From Finegoldia magna (GTDB lineage: Bacteria > Bacillota > Clostridia > Tissierellales > Peptoniphilaceae): a DNA stretch of 25,035 bases. The position numbers and the translations under genes are program-made. Below, piece after piece: positions 8,296 to 15,734 of the stretch (position 1 is its first letter; every line of letters starts with the position of its first letter). Below the pieces are notes generated by a model. That model was not told the DNA's origin, searched no databases, and saw nothing but the letters and a program-made list of their open reading frames with translations. Location of the stretch: positions 1-25,035 of the forward strand of contig NZ_JAGYZD010000004.1 in NCBI RefSeq assembly GCF_018371055.1, in the 5' to 3' direction.

Positions 8296-9351
8296 TTACC
8301 TTTCAAAACAATATTTTAAAATCTTCTTCAAATCATTTTTTTCTACACTACTAATTCTGCCATCCCCAATCTTTTTTGGATATATTACATTTAGTGTATC
8401 TCCACGACTTTTTTTATCTCTAAGAATTTCTTTGTACAAGTTTTCTAAGCTGTAATCACAACAAATAGGCAATTTATGTTTTAATAATATCTCGTTAATG
8501 CTGTTGTATGACGTAGTATCTGTTAATCCCTGCTTATAGTATGATCTTGTAATCATAGCCATACCTGCAGCAACTGCATACCCATGAGCTATAGAATAAT
8601 TGCTCACTTTTTCTATAGCGTGACCTATTGTATGCCCGAAATTCAACAATTGTCTTTCATTTATCTCTTTTGGATCTTTTTCCACAATCTCTTTTTTTAT
8701 TTCTATGCTCCTTTTTATAATATTACTCATAGTATTTCTATCATAAATCTCTTCCTCATTTATTAAATCAAATAAATTTTTATCTTTTATAATAGAACAC
8801 TTTATTATCTCTGCGAGCCCATTTGTAAATTCTTCTTGCGGAAGAGTTTTTAAAAAATCTAAGTCTATAAATACAGCTTTAGGAGCATAAAAAGATCCTA
8901 TCAAATTTTTGCCATCTTCTGTGTTGATGGCCGTCTTAGAACCAATTGAAGAGTCCACCATTGCTAATAAACTTGTAGGAACTTGGATATAGTCAATTCC
9001 TCTCATATAAGTTGAAGCTATAAAGCCTGCTAAGTCGCCAACTACCCCTCCTCCAAGGGCAATAATAAGATCATTTCTATCAACATTTATTGAAGTTAAA
9101 AATCTTATCAATTTATAATATTTAGCTATATTTTTAGATTTTTCACCTGCTTTGATTACATATTTATAACTTTCTGTATTTTTAAAATCAAAATTCTTTT
9201 TAAAAATCTTGTCAACGTTCTCATCAGTAATTAATATAACTTTCTCGTATTTATCATTTCCAGAAATATATTTACTAATTTCTAAAAAATACTGACAATC
9301 AAAAAACACATTGTACTTTGAATTAAAATAATCAATATTGATGTCCATCAT
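8296..9351 (-). CDS. aroB: 3-Dehydroquinate synthase
   Basis: A 351-residue dehydroquinate synthase, NAD- and metal-dependent, which cyclises DAHP to 3-dehydroquinate (step 2). It has the NAD-binding GGGVVGDLAGF, YIQVPTSLLAMVDSSIGSK, NLIGSFYAPK, GLAEIIKCSII with the metal-binding Glu, NFGHTIGHAIE and AHGYAVAAGM with the metal-binding histidines, and a C-terminal helical domain. The first ATG (9351) overlaps the salicylate synthase stop by one base. A second ATG follows at once, and either could be used. The amino-DHQS homologues used in ansamycin pathways share this fold, but the complete normal shikimate set beside it argues for a true AroB. Confidence 0.95.
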   Translation of the reverse strand: MMDINIDYFNSKYNVFFDCQYFLEISKYISGNDKYEKVILITDENVDKIFKKNFDFKNTESYKYVIKAGEKSKNIAKYYKLIRFLTSINVDRNDLIIALGGGVVGDLAGFIASTYMRGIDYIQVPTSLLAMVDSSIGSKTAINTEDGKNLIGSFYAPKAVFIDLDFLKTLPQEEFTNGLAEIIKCSIIKDKNLFDLINEEEIYDRNTMSNIIKRSIEIKKEIVEKDPKEINERQLLNFGHTIGHAIEKVSNYSIAHGYAVAAGMAMITRSYYKQGLTDTTSYNSINEILLKHKLPICCDYSLENLYKEILRDKKSRGDTLNVIYPKKIGDGRISSVEKNDLKKILKYCFER

Positions 9352-10691
9352 TATTCCTCTTCAAATACCAACTCATCTAAAATGCTTCCTGATTTTTCTT
9401 TTGTTTCTTCCAATTCTCTTTTGCAATTAGAAAGTTTAACTATTCCAGCACCAACCCTGATCCACGTTTCCGCACTTGTCTGATAAGCAGTTCTTAATGC
9501 CAAGGCAACATCTAAAGTTCCATTTTTATCATAAGTTAATACGCCTCCGCTATATATTCCTCGCTTATCTTTCTCTATCCTATCTATTGCTTCAATACAT
9601 TCTTTTTTTGGTATTCCTGATGCTGTTACTGCTGGAAAAAGTGCTGTAAACGCATGCCATTCATTAAATTCTTTCCTCAAAGTTCCTTTTAACCTTGATG
9701 CTAAATGCTGAACAGTGCCTCTTTCTAGTACATCCATAAACCTAATTACAGATATGCTATCTTCATCACAAACGCGTTCTAATTCTTGAAAAGCTAATTT
9801 TACAGAAACAGCATGCTCCGCTATTTCTTTTGGATCTTTTAATAGTTCTCTTTTTAACTCTTTATTTATTGCTAAATCGTTAGTTAATGCTCTAGTCCCA
9901 GCTAACGGAAATGTATATACTTGCCTTTTCTTATCAACCTCCACTACAGTCTCAGGGCTGAATCCTACAGCTTCCAAATCTCCTATTCTAAAACAATATG
10001 ATCGAGCAGGTGTATTAAACTTCCTTCCTTTCAAGTAACTATCTTTTATAGAAATTTTTTTCTCTAAATTAATCTTTCTAGATAAAATCACTTTATCATA
10101 TTTGTCATTTTTAATTTCTCCTATAGCTTTTTTGACTATTTCCTTATAATAATCCCCATCTAAATTCTTAACTTCTTCTAAATTAACATTAAAATCTTTA
10201 TCTTCTAAATCAAAGCGTTCTGTATCAAAGTTTAAAATAATTTCATCAAAATTATCTATAGTTTTTATTTCTAATGAATCCTTCAAAATTCTAATATCGG
10301 TTCTAGGAATAAATAATTTCATCAAAACTTCTTTGTCGCTAACATTCTTTAAAAAAGTATTCTTAGCATAATTAAAATCCGCAATCCCATACATTCTCCA
10401 GTCATCAAAATTAAGCTCATTAAAAATTTTCTTAATATCTTCGCTTAAATCGTTCACCACATACTCTACTGAATGCCCTTCTTGCGTTAACAATATTTTA
10501 TTTTTATATACTTCAATTCCTATGTATTCTCCTATGCCCAGCGATATTTCATCTTCATTTTCATATATCATGTATGAGTTATTTCCTATGACATTATTAT
10601 TTATTATGCTTACAGCTAAATCAAATAAATCTAATTCTCTTTCTTGTGAAATTTCTATAGTTTTTTTCTTATACTCTCTTTTGATATCCAT
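9351..10691 (-). CDS. Salicylate synthase (MbtI/Irp9/YbtS family)
   Basis: A chorismate-utilising enzyme of the anthranilate synthase/isochorismate synthase superfamily. It should turn chorismate, through isochorismate, into salicylate and pyruvate. Family landmarks are DKVILSRK with the general-base lysine (about K200), PARSYCFRIGDLEAVGFSPE, FPLAGTRAL, LLKDPKEIAEHAVSVKLAF, VQHLASRLKG, FPAVTASGIPKKECIEAI, RGIYSGGV, LALRTAYQ and a C-terminal EETKEKSG metal/substrate segment. These match the salicylate synthases MbtI and Irp9 better than anthranilate or menaquinone-type enzymes. The start at 10691 is preferred because AAGGAGGGC lies about 10 nt before it. The frame stays open to 10763, but that would put the operator inside the coding region. 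A pure isochorismate synthase is the main alternative, but there is no pyruvate-lyase gene and the ligase looks salicylate-specific. Confidence 0.9.
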   Translation of the reverse strand: MDIKREYKKKTIEISQERELDLFDLAVSIINNNVIGNNSYMIYENEDEISLGIGEYIGIEVYKNKILLTQEGHSVEYVVNDLSEDIKKIFNELNFDDWRMYGIADFNYAKNTFLKNVSDKEVLMKLFIPRTDIRILKDSLEIKTIDNFDEIILNFDTERFDLEDKDFNVNLEEVKNLDGDYYKEIVKKAIGEIKNDKYDKVILSRKINLEKKISIKDSYLKGRKFNTPARSYCFRIGDLEAVGFSPETVVEVDKKRQVYTFPLAGTRALTNDLAINKELKRELLKDPKEIAEHAVSVKLAFQELERVCDEDSISVIRFMDVLERGTVQHLASRLKGTLRKEFNEWHAFTALFPAVTASGIPKKECIEAIDRIEKDKRGIYSGGVLTYDKNGTLDVALALRTAYQTSAETWIRVGAGIVKLSNCKRELEETKEKSGSILDELVFEEE

Positions 10692-10710
10692 TGACTTAAC
10701 GCCCTCCTTG

Positions 10711-10736
10711 ATTAAGTTAGTTTTGACTAACTTAAT
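10711..10736 (-). promoter_or_regulatory. Dyad operator, presumed metalloregulator site 2
   Basis: The arms ATTAAGTTAG and CTAACTTAAT are identical to those at 3206-3231 and again stand 6 nt apart (spacer TTTTGA on the plus strand). The site starts on the last two bases of the -10 hexamer and ends just before the ribosome site of the salicylate synthase gene. The adjacent DtxR/MntR-family regulator is the obvious candidate ligand. Confidence 0.78.
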
Positions 10737-10763
10737 TTTATCATTAATGATATTAAAACTCAA
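10735..10763 (-). promoter_or_regulatory. Promoter of the salicylate synthase-aro operon
   Basis: Minus-strand -35 TTGAGT (10758-10763), a 17-nt spacer and -10 TAAAAT (10735-10740). It lies just downstream of the regulator's terminator and overlaps the operator. No further promoter or terminator is obvious within the tightly packed genes down to 3277, so all eight genes are probably one transcript. Confidence 0.65.
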
Positions 10764-10772
10764 TATCTTTCC

Positions 10773-10812
10773 AAATAAAAAAATAAGCGGCCAAATAATT
10801 ATTTGACTGCTT
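10773..10812 (-). terminator. Rho-independent terminator of the regulator gene
   Basis: On the minus strand an AAGC...GCTT stem contains the palindrome CAAATAATTATTTG, with one mismatch and one wobble pair (10785-10812). A T-rich run follows (10773-10784). It begins 10 nt after the regulator stop and separates that gene from the salicylate operon. Confidence 0.75.
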
Positions 10813-10821
10813 ACTTTTCAT

Positions 10822-11205
10822 TTATTGATTATTTTTACACATAAAATCTTTAATCTTATTAAAGGTGTTATCTGATAATATGTGCTCAATTTCACACGCT
10901 TGTTTTTCTGCTTCTTTTTGATCAATTCCCAATTTCAAAAATAAATCTGTTAAAAAAATATGCTTTTTATATAATTCTTTTCCTACCCTTATACCCTTAC
11001 TAGTTAGTTTTATTGATCTATTTTCTCTGTAAGCATATTCTTCTTGAATTAATTTATTTACTGCAACACTAACAGATGCCTTGCTTAGCTCTAGATATTC
11101 TACTATATCTTTATTGTAAACACGATCTTTTTCTTTTAACAATATATAGATAGTTTCTATATAATGTTCTTTTGAAAATGCTATATTATGCAAATTTTCT
11201 TTCAA
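10822..11205 (-). CDS. DtxR/MntR-family metal-dependent repressor
   Basis: A 127-residue winged-helix regulator. Residues about 12-70 form the DNA-binding domain (HYIETIYILLKEK, SKASVSVAVNKL recognition region, wing IKLTSKG). Residues 72-125 are the helical dimerisation and metal domain (KKHIFLTDLFLKLG, ACEIEHILS). There is no C-terminal SH3 domain, so the layout is MntR-like. Aligned by eye, the metal-site positions are His14 (Asp8 in MntR, Met10 in DtxR), Glu17, His82, Cys104 (Glu99 in MntR, Cys102 in DtxR), Glu107 and His108. The Cys-x-x-Glu-His set recalls iron-sensing DtxR/IdeR. The start is TTG at 11205 with GGGGG 6 nt upstream. By position it should repress the two operator-bearing operons when metal, probably iron, is plentiful. 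The metal is an inference. Confidence 0.88.
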   Translation of the reverse strand: MKENLHNIAFSKEHYIETIYILLKEKDRVYNKDIVEYLELSKASVSVAVNKLIQEEYAYRENRSIKLTSKGIRVGKELYKKHIFLTDLFLKLGIDQKEAEKQACEIEHILSDNTFNKIKDFMCKNNQ

Positions 11206-11251
11206 TTTATACCCCCTATCTTAAAATTTTAATTATTCAATTTCCTAACAT

Positions 11252-11257
11252 ATTATA
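11252..11257 (-). promoter_or_regulatory. Candidate -10 element for the regulator gene
   Basis: A perfect TATAAT on the minus strand, about 47 nt before the regulator start. No good -35 stands at the normal distance; the nearest is GTGACT at 20 nt. GTTAGG just downstream resembles a single operator half-site, but there is no second arm, so autoregulation through the same operator is not supported. Confidence 0.4.
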
Positions 11258-11329
11258 CTATCTCATTTTTAAAATAAAGTCACTATCTTAAATTTTTATA
11301 TCATATATAGAACTTGAATAGCAAGCACA

Positions 11330-11428
11330 GTAAGTGCATATGCACTTACGAAAAAATAGATTAAACCAACTATAAAGCTACTGTTTGTTTTAATCTATTT
11401 TGCTTGTTGGGGAATATCCCCAAACCCC
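11330..11428 (+). other. Candidate oriT: nested inverted repeats before mobC-mobA
   Basis: Three dyads are packed in about 100 nt. They are a perfect 20-bp palindrome, GTAAGTGCAT and its mirror (11330-11349), a 13-bp inverted repeat AAAATAGATTAAA ... TTTAATCTATTTT (11353-11365 and 11389-11401), and a GC-rich hairpin TTGGGG-AATAT-CCCCAA followed by ACCCC (11407-11428). The GC-rich block stands out in very AT-rich DNA. Such repeats close upstream of a mobC-relaxase pair are typical of transfer origins. The nick site cannot be named from sequence alone. The rest of the 450-nt gap holds the regulator promoter on one side and the mob promoter on the other. Confidence 0.5.
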
Positions 11429-11493
11429 TAATTTTTTTTAACTTGCATTAGCTATCCTTATAAAAAATATTTACATTCTCTCATATACGAAAT

Positions 11494-11522
11494 TTGATTA
11501 TTCTTTTTAAAAGTGATAAAAT
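11494..11522 (+). promoter_or_regulatory. Promoter of the mob operon
   Basis: -35 TTGATT (11494-11499), a 17-nt spacer and -10 TAAAAT (11517-11522) with an extended TG element (TGATAAAAT). It lies between the candidate oriT and the leader hairpin, pointing towards mobC. Confidence 0.6.
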
Positions 11523-11578
11523 ATAAGATAATTAGAAGTAAAATTCAGGAGTTTCCTTAAAGAATATATAATAAATTA

Positions 11579-11628
11579 AACCTGTAAAACAAGTTGCTAT
11601 ACTTGCTTTTACAGGTTTTTCTTTTTTT
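11579..11628 (+). terminator. Leader terminator or attenuator upstream of mobC
   Basis: The arms AACCTGTAAAA (11579-11589) and TTTTACAGGTT (11607-11617) form an 11-bp stem, extended inside by CAAGT/ACTTG, followed by a T-rich tract (TTTTTCTTTTTTT). This is a strong intrinsic terminator on the plus strand. It sits between the mob promoter and the mobC start, so most transcripts would end before mobC unless read-through or antitermination occurs. It could also end a short leader RNA. Confidence 0.7.
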
Positions 11629-11655
11629 ACTTAACTATATAAAGGAGGGTAATCT

Positions 11656-12024
11656 ATGGCAAATAGAACTAGAAATAACGGGATATATCTAATGCTATCT
11701 GATGAAGAATTAGAATTACTGAACAAAAAATATAAAGCATCAAAATGCAAATCTCTTAGAGCGTTTATTATAAAATGTATTTTAGAAAAAGATATCTTTA
11801 TTCTAGATATGGATGTTTTTCGTGAAATGTCAACAAATATAAGTCGTACTTCAAGTAGTATAAATCAAATTGCAAAAAGAGTAAACTCAACATCCCTTAT
11901 GTATAAAAATGATGTAGATGATTTGAAAAAATCATTAGAAAAACAAGCAAAAGATATTTTATCCATGCGTAAAAAAATATACTCTCTTACCTATTCCAAT
12001 AGTTTTAATACGGAGAAAAAATAA
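11656..12024 (+). CDS. mobC: MobC-like relaxosome accessory protein
   Basis: A 122-residue basic protein. Residues about 8-45 look like a ribbon-helix-helix DNA-binding module (IYLMLSDEELELLNKK, SLRAFIIKCIL). The second half carries the MobC-family signature SINQIAKRVN (68-77) followed by a coiled-coil-like helix. MobC proteins bind oriT and help the relaxase nick one strand. The ATG has a strong AAGGAGGG upstream. The stop overlaps the mobA start (TAATG), so translation is coupled. It lies on the opposite strand to both biosynthetic clusters. Confidence 0.85.
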   Translation: MANRTRNNGIYLMLSDEELELLNKKYKASKCKSLRAFIIKCILEKDIFILDMDVFREMSTNISRTSSSINQIAKRVNSTSLMYKNDVDDLKKSLEKQAKDILSMRKKIYSLTYSNSFNTEKK

Positions 12025-13394
12025 TGGCTATTACTAAAATTCATCCTATTAAATCTACCTTAAAAGCTGCCCTTGATTATATTATGGATAGCAATAAAAC
12101 AGACGAAAAAATTCTAATCTCATCTCTAAATTGTAACCCTATAACTGCTCATTTAGAGTTTGAACAAACAAAAATAGAATGTAATTCTAAGGTAAAAGTT
12201 TTAGCTAGACATTTAATTCAAGCTTTTGCACCTGGAGAAACTACACCTGAAGAGGCTCACAAAATTGGAATTGAATTATGTGAGAAGGTACTGCAAGGAA
12301 AATATGAATACGTAATAACTACCCATGTTGATAAGGAGCATATTCATAACCATATTCTATTTAATAATGTTTCTTTTGATACAGGTAAAGCCTATCAAAG
12401 CAATAAAAAATCTTACCATCAAATTAGAAATTATAGTGATGACCTGTGTAGAAAATATAAGTTATCTGTTATAGATGAAGACTATATGAAGTTTAAAAAT
12501 AAATATAAAACTAATGGAAAATCATATAAAGAATATATGGAATTTAAAAAAGGGACATCTTGGAAATATAGACTTCAAATATCTATTGATCATGCTATTC
12601 AAAAGTCTAATAGCTATGATAATTTTTTAAAAACTATGGAAGAATATGGATACGAAATCAAATTAGGCAAGTACCTATCTTTTCGTCATAAAGAGCAAGG
12701 AGAAAAAGGACGATTTATTCGTGCTAAAGAAACTACTCTTGGAAAAGATTATACCAATGAAAAGATCAAGGAAAGAATCGAGAATAATATGAATAAAAAG
12801 TTCGTAAAAATTGATTTTGATTATTCTACGAAAGCATACAAAAAAGTTGACAATCTAATAGACTTAAAAAATAATAAAAAGATACAATCTTCTAAAGCTT
12901 ATGAAATATGGGCAAAAAAGCACAATATGAATACTATGGCTGACACTTTAAATCAACTCAGAAGGTATGGGCTGACATCTAATATAGATCTAGAAAATAA
13001 AATTCAAAAAGAAGCCATTAGCAGACAAAAAACTTTAGATAAAATTAAGGATATAGAAAAAGATTTGAACGAAATCTATACTGCAATTGAGGCTTTAAAC
13101 ACTTTAAAAATAAATAAATCTATTTATGAAGTCTATAAATCAAACTCTAAAGATAAAGAATTTTATGCAGAATATAAAACTCAAATTATCACTTACGAAA
13201 AATCAATAACTATTTTAGATAAAAACAAGTATAAAAATTTAAGCATAAAAGAACTATCAAATATTTACGATGAATATAAAAGTAAAAAAGATATTCTTAT
13301 GGTAGAATATTCCAATAAGAACATCTTGATTTACGAGCTTACTCAATTAAGAAAAAATACCGATAGATATCTTAATAATGAGTTATATAAGTAA
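12024..13394 (+). CDS. mobA: MOBP-type relaxase (MobA/VirD2-like)
   Basis: A 456-residue mobilisation relaxase (Relaxase/VirD2 family). It would cut and covalently hold one strand at oriT. The N-terminal catalytic domain shows motif I with the probable catalytic tyrosine in ALDYIMD (Tyr19), a conserved HLIQAFAPGE (His63 region) and the histidine triad HVDKEHIHNHILFNN (His106, His108, His110, Asn114). The C-terminal third is rich in Lys and Glu and likely helical or coiled coil. The length and motifs look complete. There is no integrase, replication protein or coupling protein in the window, so the element would need a helper system for transfer, as small mobilisable elements do. Convergent transcription from the minus strand ends at 13538-13580. 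Confidence 0.92.
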   Translation: MAITKIHPIKSTLKAALDYIMDSNKTDEKILISSLNCNPITAHLEFEQTKIECNSKVKVLARHLIQAFAPGETTPEEAHKIGIELCEKVLQGKYEYVITTHVDKEHIHNHILFNNVSFDTGKAYQSNKKSYHQIRNYSDDLCRKYKLSVIDEDYMKFKNKYKTNGKSYKEYMEFKKGTSWKYRLQISIDHAIQKSNSYDNFLKTMEEYGYEIKLGKYLSFRHKEQGEKGRFIRAKETTLGKDYTNEKIKERIENNMNKKFVKIDFDYSTKAYKKVDNLIDLKNNKKIQSSKAYEIWAKKHNMNTMADTLNQLRRYGLTSNIDLENKIQKEAISRQKTLDKIKDIEKDLNEIYTAIEALNTLKINKSIYEVYKSNSKDKEFYAEYKTQIITYEKSITILDKNKYKNLSIKELSNIYDEYKSKKDILMVEYSNKNILIYELTQLRKNTDRYLNNELYK

Positions 13395-13537
13395 TACAAT
13401 TTAAAAATATCTAAAAAGTACTTCGAAGACCTGTAATCATGCTTTTATTTAATTTGATACTAGTATTCATTTAAATACCACCTATATATACTGAATTTTA
13501 AATTATACCCTATAATTATTCCTTAAAAGACCAATAT

Positions 13538-13580
13538 AAAAAAAATAGAGGAAACAAACTAAAGAATCTGCATCCTCTAT
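13538..13580 (-). terminator. Rho-independent terminator facing mobA
   Basis: Read on the minus strand, ATAGAGGA ... TCCTCTAT form an 8-bp stem (13545-13552 and 13573-13580) with further inner pairs, followed by eight T residues. It would stop transcription coming from the transposase remnant or lanthipeptide side before it reaches mobA. The 143 nt between mobA and this site show no gene. Confidence 0.65.
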
Positions 13581-13689
13581 GTCCATTCCTATTAGAAATG
13601 GAGCTTAGCTTAATTTTCTCGGGCTTAATAAACTATCAAATTCCCATGAAAATTTGCAGCTGATTTTATATCTTATTTTTTCCTTAAAT

Positions 13690-14953
13690 TTAAAAATCCC
13701 TTCAAAAATATAGATAATTGAGATAATACTTGACCTCAACTACGTATTCTATAGATCCACTTGCTAGAAGTATCTACCATAACTAGGTAAAGATTTTTTT
13801 GCAGAGCATAGTCATTTTGAAATATAATTTTGCTTTTTGTTGTTGTCTATTGAAGTTCTCCATGGCATTTGTTGTATATATTAGTTTTCTTATTACTTAT
13901 GGATATTTGAAGTATGTTGATAATTCAGTCCAGTTATTTCTCCAAGAACTTACACACATTGAATATTTTTTACCTCATTTATATTCAAAGATATCTAAAT
14001 TTGTTATGGCTAACTCTTCTGTGGATACTTTATTATACTGTTTTCAAATCTTTTATTAACTTTTTAATATCTTTGTATGATACATACTTTGTGGAGTTTC
14101 TTATTTGATGGATTATGTACTTTTGTATTTCTGTTTGTGTATATGATACTTCTATGGCTTGATTAAAGCCTGATAAGTTATCTTTTGAAACTATAAGTAT
14201 ATCTTCTAGACCTCTTTCTTTTAGCTGGTTTAATACTAAAAGCCAATATTACTTGATTTATTCTTTCTTACCAGAGTCTGCCTTTTTGGTACATTCCTAG
14301 TATCTCTTTAAAGTCTTCAAGATTGTATCCTAAAGCAATGTATACTGTTTTTTCACTACAATATTGTTCTCTCTTACAGAGTAATATATAATGTCTAAGA
14401 ATACCACAGGTAGGCTTTTTCTAATGGTCTATTCTGTCATTCTTCTATGGGTTGTAGATTTTATTTGTTATCTTTGATACCATTGTTTTTGATATACCAA
14501 ATCCATAAATATCTTTTATGTAATTTGATATATCTCTTGTGCTTAGGATCTGCCCCAACCCATAATATCCAACGAGTTTATAAGCTGTAGATATTATTAG
14601 GTTAGGATATACATTTTCGTACATTTATATCATCTAGTTTTCTAAGTTAGAAATATCTTTTTCATACATTTTTGGTTCAAAGAATAATTCTATGTCTCTA
14701 GGAATGTTTAAATCTATATTTCCGTAAGATGATTTAACTGTTTTTTACTTGAACCCTTTCTTGTATTGAGTTATAATATTTTTTATTCATAGTCTAGATG
14801 TTCATCTAATTTTACTTTTAAAAGTTCTTCCAAGGTATCTCCTAGAAGTTCTTTTAATACTTCTTGAATGCCTTATGTATTTTGATGTTTATATTCCTCA
14901 ATCAGCATTTTAGCTACCTTACTTCCTCTTGATTCCGACATCTTTCTTGACAT
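13690..14953 (-). pseudogene. Decayed IS256-family (mutator type) transposase
   Basis: No intact frame exists, but conceptual minus-strand translation across several frames recovers successive IS256-family blocks in order. The N-terminus is MSRKMSESRGSKVAK (14953), followed by IQEVLKELLGDTLEELLK, YGNIDLNIPR, DIYGFGISKTMVSKIT, NRPLEKAY, YIALGYNLEDFKEILG, GLEDILIVSKDNLSGFNQAI, YTTNAMENFNRQ and a C-terminal SKWIYRIR ... LSQLSIFFEG near 13690. Many stops and frameshifts interrupt these blocks, so the gene is dead. Short plus-strand frames in this stretch are antisense artefacts. The surrounding region, from mobA to the DUF2599 gene, holds nothing else coding that I can support. Confidence 0.88.
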
Positions 14954-14955
14954 AA

Positions 14956-15016
14956 AATTCCTCCTGATTATTATCTTATCAGGAGGAATTCCTATACACA
15001 AATTATTTCACAGTCT
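14956..15016. repeat. Surviving 5' end of the IS256-like element
   Basis: A perfect 13-bp hairpin AATTCCTCCTGAT / ATCAGGAGGAATT (14956-14968 and 14978-14990) lies just before the transposase start and includes its ribosome site. Outside it, the minus strand reads GACTGTGAAATAATTTGTG, which looks like an IS256-family terminal repeat ending near 15016. I found no matching copy past the transposase C-terminus, so the other end seems lost or too diverged to see. Confidence 0.6.
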
Positions 15017-15142
15017 CAAATCGACTTATCTTATAAGATTAATTTCTAACACTAAACTTATGAGATTATCTTAAATCTTCAGCTATTTTTAAGTAAATCC
15101 TTTTAAATCTAAATCTATTATATGGCTTGGTAAGTATAATAA

Positions 15143-15607
15143 TTAGTTACAAAGCCGATCAATAGATTCTCTAAACGGTTCTATGTTCCATCGGTTTTTT
15201 ATTTTTGCTTTGAAAAAATGACATTTGTACTGTTCAAATAATATATCCTCATTATCTTTATATTGAGACCACTGTACGTCATTTGAAAAATTTTCCTTAA
15301 GTTCGTTCCAAGATTTTATCAAAATATCATTACTAAAAGACATTCTTACAAAATTTTTAGGAGAAATTGATAATGACCAAATACCATCTCTTTGAATCCA
15401 GGTTACATCATCAAAATATTTAAATACACTCTCAGAAGACACTAAATTTGATATAGGAATATCTTCTAGCTCATCGTTTATTATTGATAGATCTGTAGAA
15501 CAATTTATTTCTATATTCCCGGAACTAGCTAATGCTTTGTTCGGTATTATAGAAACAATTACCAATAAAATCCCCATTATCTTGCATTGCCATACTTTAT
15601 TTTTCAT
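15143..15607 (-). CDS. Secreted DUF2599-like protein of the lanthipeptide cluster
   Basis: A 154-residue protein with a typical Sec signal peptide: a Lys-containing start, hydrophobic IMGILLVIVSII, and the cleavage-like site KALA-SSG near residue 27. The mature part has VTWIQRDGIWSLSISPK, the Trp-rich SWNELKENFSNDVQW, EQYKCHFFKA and RWNIEPFRES. I recognise these as the pattern of the DUF2599 family of small secreted proteins, whose function is not established. It lies 127 nt downstream of lanT on the same strand and could be the last gene of the lanthipeptide operon. An accessory or immunity role is a guess. Past its stop, about 120 nt to the IS remnant show no gene. Confidence 0.65.
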   Translation of the reverse strand: MKNKVWQCKIMGILLVIVSIIPNKALASSGNIEINCSTDLSIINDELEDIPISNLVSSESVFKYFDDVTWIQRDGIWSLSISPKNFVRMSFSNDILIKSWNELKENFSNDVQWSQYKDNEDILFEQYKCHFFKAKIKNRWNIEPFRESIDRLCN

Positions 15608-15734
15608 TATCTAATCCTTTCTATGTTATAAATATATACAACATAATCACCTTTTAATCATTATAAATAGTCATTTATATTAAACCATCTAACTTTTATG
15701 AAAATCGTAACTGATTTTACTTTAATTAATTAAT

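Noticed and set aside
9351..10691. Anthranilate or aminodeoxychorismate synthase
   Set aside because: No glutamine amidotransferase partner gene is present, the motifs follow MbtI/Irp9, and a salicylate-type ligase lies in the same locus.
10692..10763. Longer salicylate synthase start giving 24 more residues
   Set aside because: It has no ribosome site and would put the -10 element and the operator inside the coding sequence. AAGGAGGGC before 10691 fits much better.
11330..11430. CRISPR array or riboswitch in the repeat-rich intergenic region
   Set aside because: There are several different dyads rather than regularly spaced direct repeats, and no cas genes. The layout fits a transfer origin better than an aptamer.
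13799..14108. Plus-strand frames of 86 and 64 residues
   Set aside because: They are antisense to recognisable IS256 transposase blocks and have no family features of their own.
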